Source: Bacteroidales bacterium
Lineage (GTDB): Bacteria > Bacteroidota > Bacteroidia > Bacteroidales > P3
Assembly (NCBI GenBank): GCA_017555745.1
Contig: JAFZFU010000022.1
Location: 1 to 44,868, forward strand
Direction of reading: 5' to 3'
DNA length: 44,868 nt
Below are positions 44,219 through 44,868 of the stretch, in pieces. How positions within the stretch are numbered: the stretch's first letter is position 1; the number at the start of each line of letters is the position of its first letter. The notes beneath the pieces are model-generated. The model worked only from the letters and a program-made list of their open reading frames with translations. It was not told where the DNA came from and did not search any database. The translations under genes and the position numbers were made by a program.

Positions 44219-44262
44219 TGTATAGAGGGGTGTAGAATGGCTGCGAGCCATGAGCTGTGAAC
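44219..44262 (+). repeat. Family C repeat module, copy 1
   Basis: TGTATAGAGGG (44219-44229) followed by GGCTGCGAGC (44239-44248) and TGAGCTGTGA. The same order recurs at 44798-44860. The gap 44139-44379 otherwise contains a small ACAGG-CCTGT hairpin and no gene. Confidence 0.5.
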
Positions 44263-44333
44263 AGGCTTTGCCCTGTCCGTAATTCCGTCGCGGCCTCCGT
44301 TCTCTGTAGTCCTTTTGTAATGTTTTGTAGATT

Positions 44334-44350
44334 AAAAGACGAAAGACAAA
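44334..44350 (+). repeat. 17-bp direct repeat, left copy
   Basis: AAAAGACGAAAGACAAA; its partner at 44770-44786 differs by one base. The two bracket the lipoprotein gene 44380-44751. Confidence 0.55.
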
Positions 44351-44381
44351 AAAAAACAAAAGGTCGGCAATTGCCAACCTT
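44345..44381 (-). terminator. Terminator of the spanin-like lipoprotein gene
   Basis: A near-perfect palindrome around GGCAATTGCC (44360-44381, one mismatch pair) is followed on the minus strand by TTGTTTTTTTTT. It overlaps the gene's stop codon. Confidence 0.7.
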
Positions 44382-44751
44382 AAGCCTTAAACATTAAACG
44401 CAGACACCACAAAAAAACAATTATAAACAACAATATAACAAAGAGGTATTTAAAGTTTACTGGGGGAGATTTTTCGGGTGGCAGTGTAATAGTGGTATAC
44501 ACTGTGTCGATATAACTTCTATATATGGTGTCGGTGTGTAAGCGATAGCGGTATTCGGTTTGCCACCTGTCTACATATACCGTGTCGTGGCTATATGTGG
44601 TCAAGGTTTGTCGGTCGATGAATATGCTATCGTAGTGTAGTGTCTTGATGTGTAGAGTGTCGGCGGTATAGCCGATGCTGTGTGTTGATAGCGTTTTGCA
44701 ACTGCATATCGTCAAAGTTGTGGCAACGATAATTAATAGATGTTTTTTCAT
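44380..44751 (-). CDS. Small lipoprotein with C-terminal membrane helix (u-spanin-like)
   Basis: 123 residues. A lipoprotein signal (MKKHLLIIVATTLTICSC, likely lipidated Cys18) is followed by a Thr/Asp/Tyr-rich spacer with repeated DT[IV]Y motifs (HDTVYVDRW, HTDTIYRSYIDTVY) and a C-terminal transmembrane segment (residues about 99-120). An outer-membrane lipid anchor plus an inner-membrane helix in one chain is the layout of unimolecular phage spanins. Similar short lipoproteins accompany amidase/lysis cassettes of Bacteroidales mobile elements in my recollection. No phage gene is seen in the window, though the next genes lie beyond its right edge. The function is inference. Confidence 0.6.
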   Translation of the reverse strand: MKKHLLIIVATTLTICSCKTLSTHSIGYTADTLHIKTLHYDSIFIDRQTLTTYSHDTVYVDRWQTEYRYRLHTDTIYRSYIDTVYTTITLPPEKSPPVNFKYLFVILLFIIVFLWCLRLMFKA

Positions 44752-44769
44752 GGTGTTGTTTTTTATGTC

Positions 44770-44786
44770 AAAAGCCGAAAGACAAA
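44770..44786 (+). repeat. 17-bp direct repeat, right copy
   Basis: AAAAGCCGAAAGACAAA, one mismatch to 44334-44350. Confidence 0.55.
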
Positions 44787-44797
44787 AGACAAAAGTT

Positions 44798-44860
44798 TGT
44801 ATAGAGGGTATAGAGAGTATAGAAAGTATAGAAAGGCTGTGAGCTTTAAGCTTTGAGCCA
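44798..44860 (+). repeat. Family C repeat module, copy 2, with 9-bp tandem units
   Basis: Four tandem 9-bp units GTATAGARR (44799-44834: GTATAGAGG, GTATAGAGA, then GTATAGAAA twice) are followed by GGCTGTGAGC (44835-44844) and heptamer-like GTGAGCT, TTAAGCT, TTGAGCC. It continues to the window edge. Confidence 0.6.
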
Positions 44861-44868
44861 CTTCGCCC

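Overview
The window looks like chromosomal DNA of an anaerobic member of the Bacteroidales (Bacteroidota). The signs are a T9SS type A sorting domain on a large secreted protein, at least ten Bacteroidota-type -7 boxes (TAnnTTTG) in front of operons, few Shine-Dalgarno sequences, and the gene set: hybrid-cluster protein, pyruvate phosphate dikinase, B12-dependent methylmalonyl-CoA mutase, LPS inner-core enzymes, TonB-like exported proteins and RHS fragments. I cannot fix the genus from sequence alone.

Layout. 1-1200: 5S rRNA with its terminator (end of an rRNA operon), an alpha/beta hydrolase, and a small inverted repeat. 1222-5122: a DPP III lipoprotein divergent from hcp. 5123-5780: a non-coding stretch with a perfect 28-bp palindrome and a degenerate 22-bp tandem array. 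5781-8297: a highly codon-biased T9SS cargo protein. 8536-11687: operon clpS-nfeD-floA-acyltransferase. 11848-16697: methylmalonyl-CoA mutase large subunit, glycogen debranching enzyme, and a DksA/TraR-like protein that has lost three of its four zinc cysteines. 16765-17623: two tandem exported TonB-C proteins on the minus strand. 17785-21659: HAD phosphatase, AnmK, and a fused double-ATPase peptide-type ABC protein. 21847-22917: an AT-rich fragment of a PD-(D/E)XK restriction-type nuclease.

23015-28949 is one tightly packed minus-strand operon, ribF-LRR-phoH-deacetylase-like-hldD-kdsC-rlpA. It combines envelope (LPS core) functions with housekeeping ones. 29066-31162 encodes an M3 peptidase. 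31239-36780 holds ansA-heptose kinase-menG/ubiE-ppdK, also minus strand. 36994-37995 is a YitT-family membrane protein and 38224-40677 is MutS2.

40757-44868 is accessory in character. It begins with a repeat island in which two copies of a family A inverted-repeat element flank one copy of a family B element; both families recur near the left end of the window. AT-rich genes of unknown function follow, then a truncated RHS-core protein with its own C-terminal tip directly followed by a three-helix membrane protein (candidate toxin/immunity pair). The last gene is a small lipoprotein with a C-terminal membrane helix, shaped like a unimolecular spanin and bracketed by short repeats. The two repeat families, the RHS-tip pair and the spanin-like lipoprotein are the least ordinary items.
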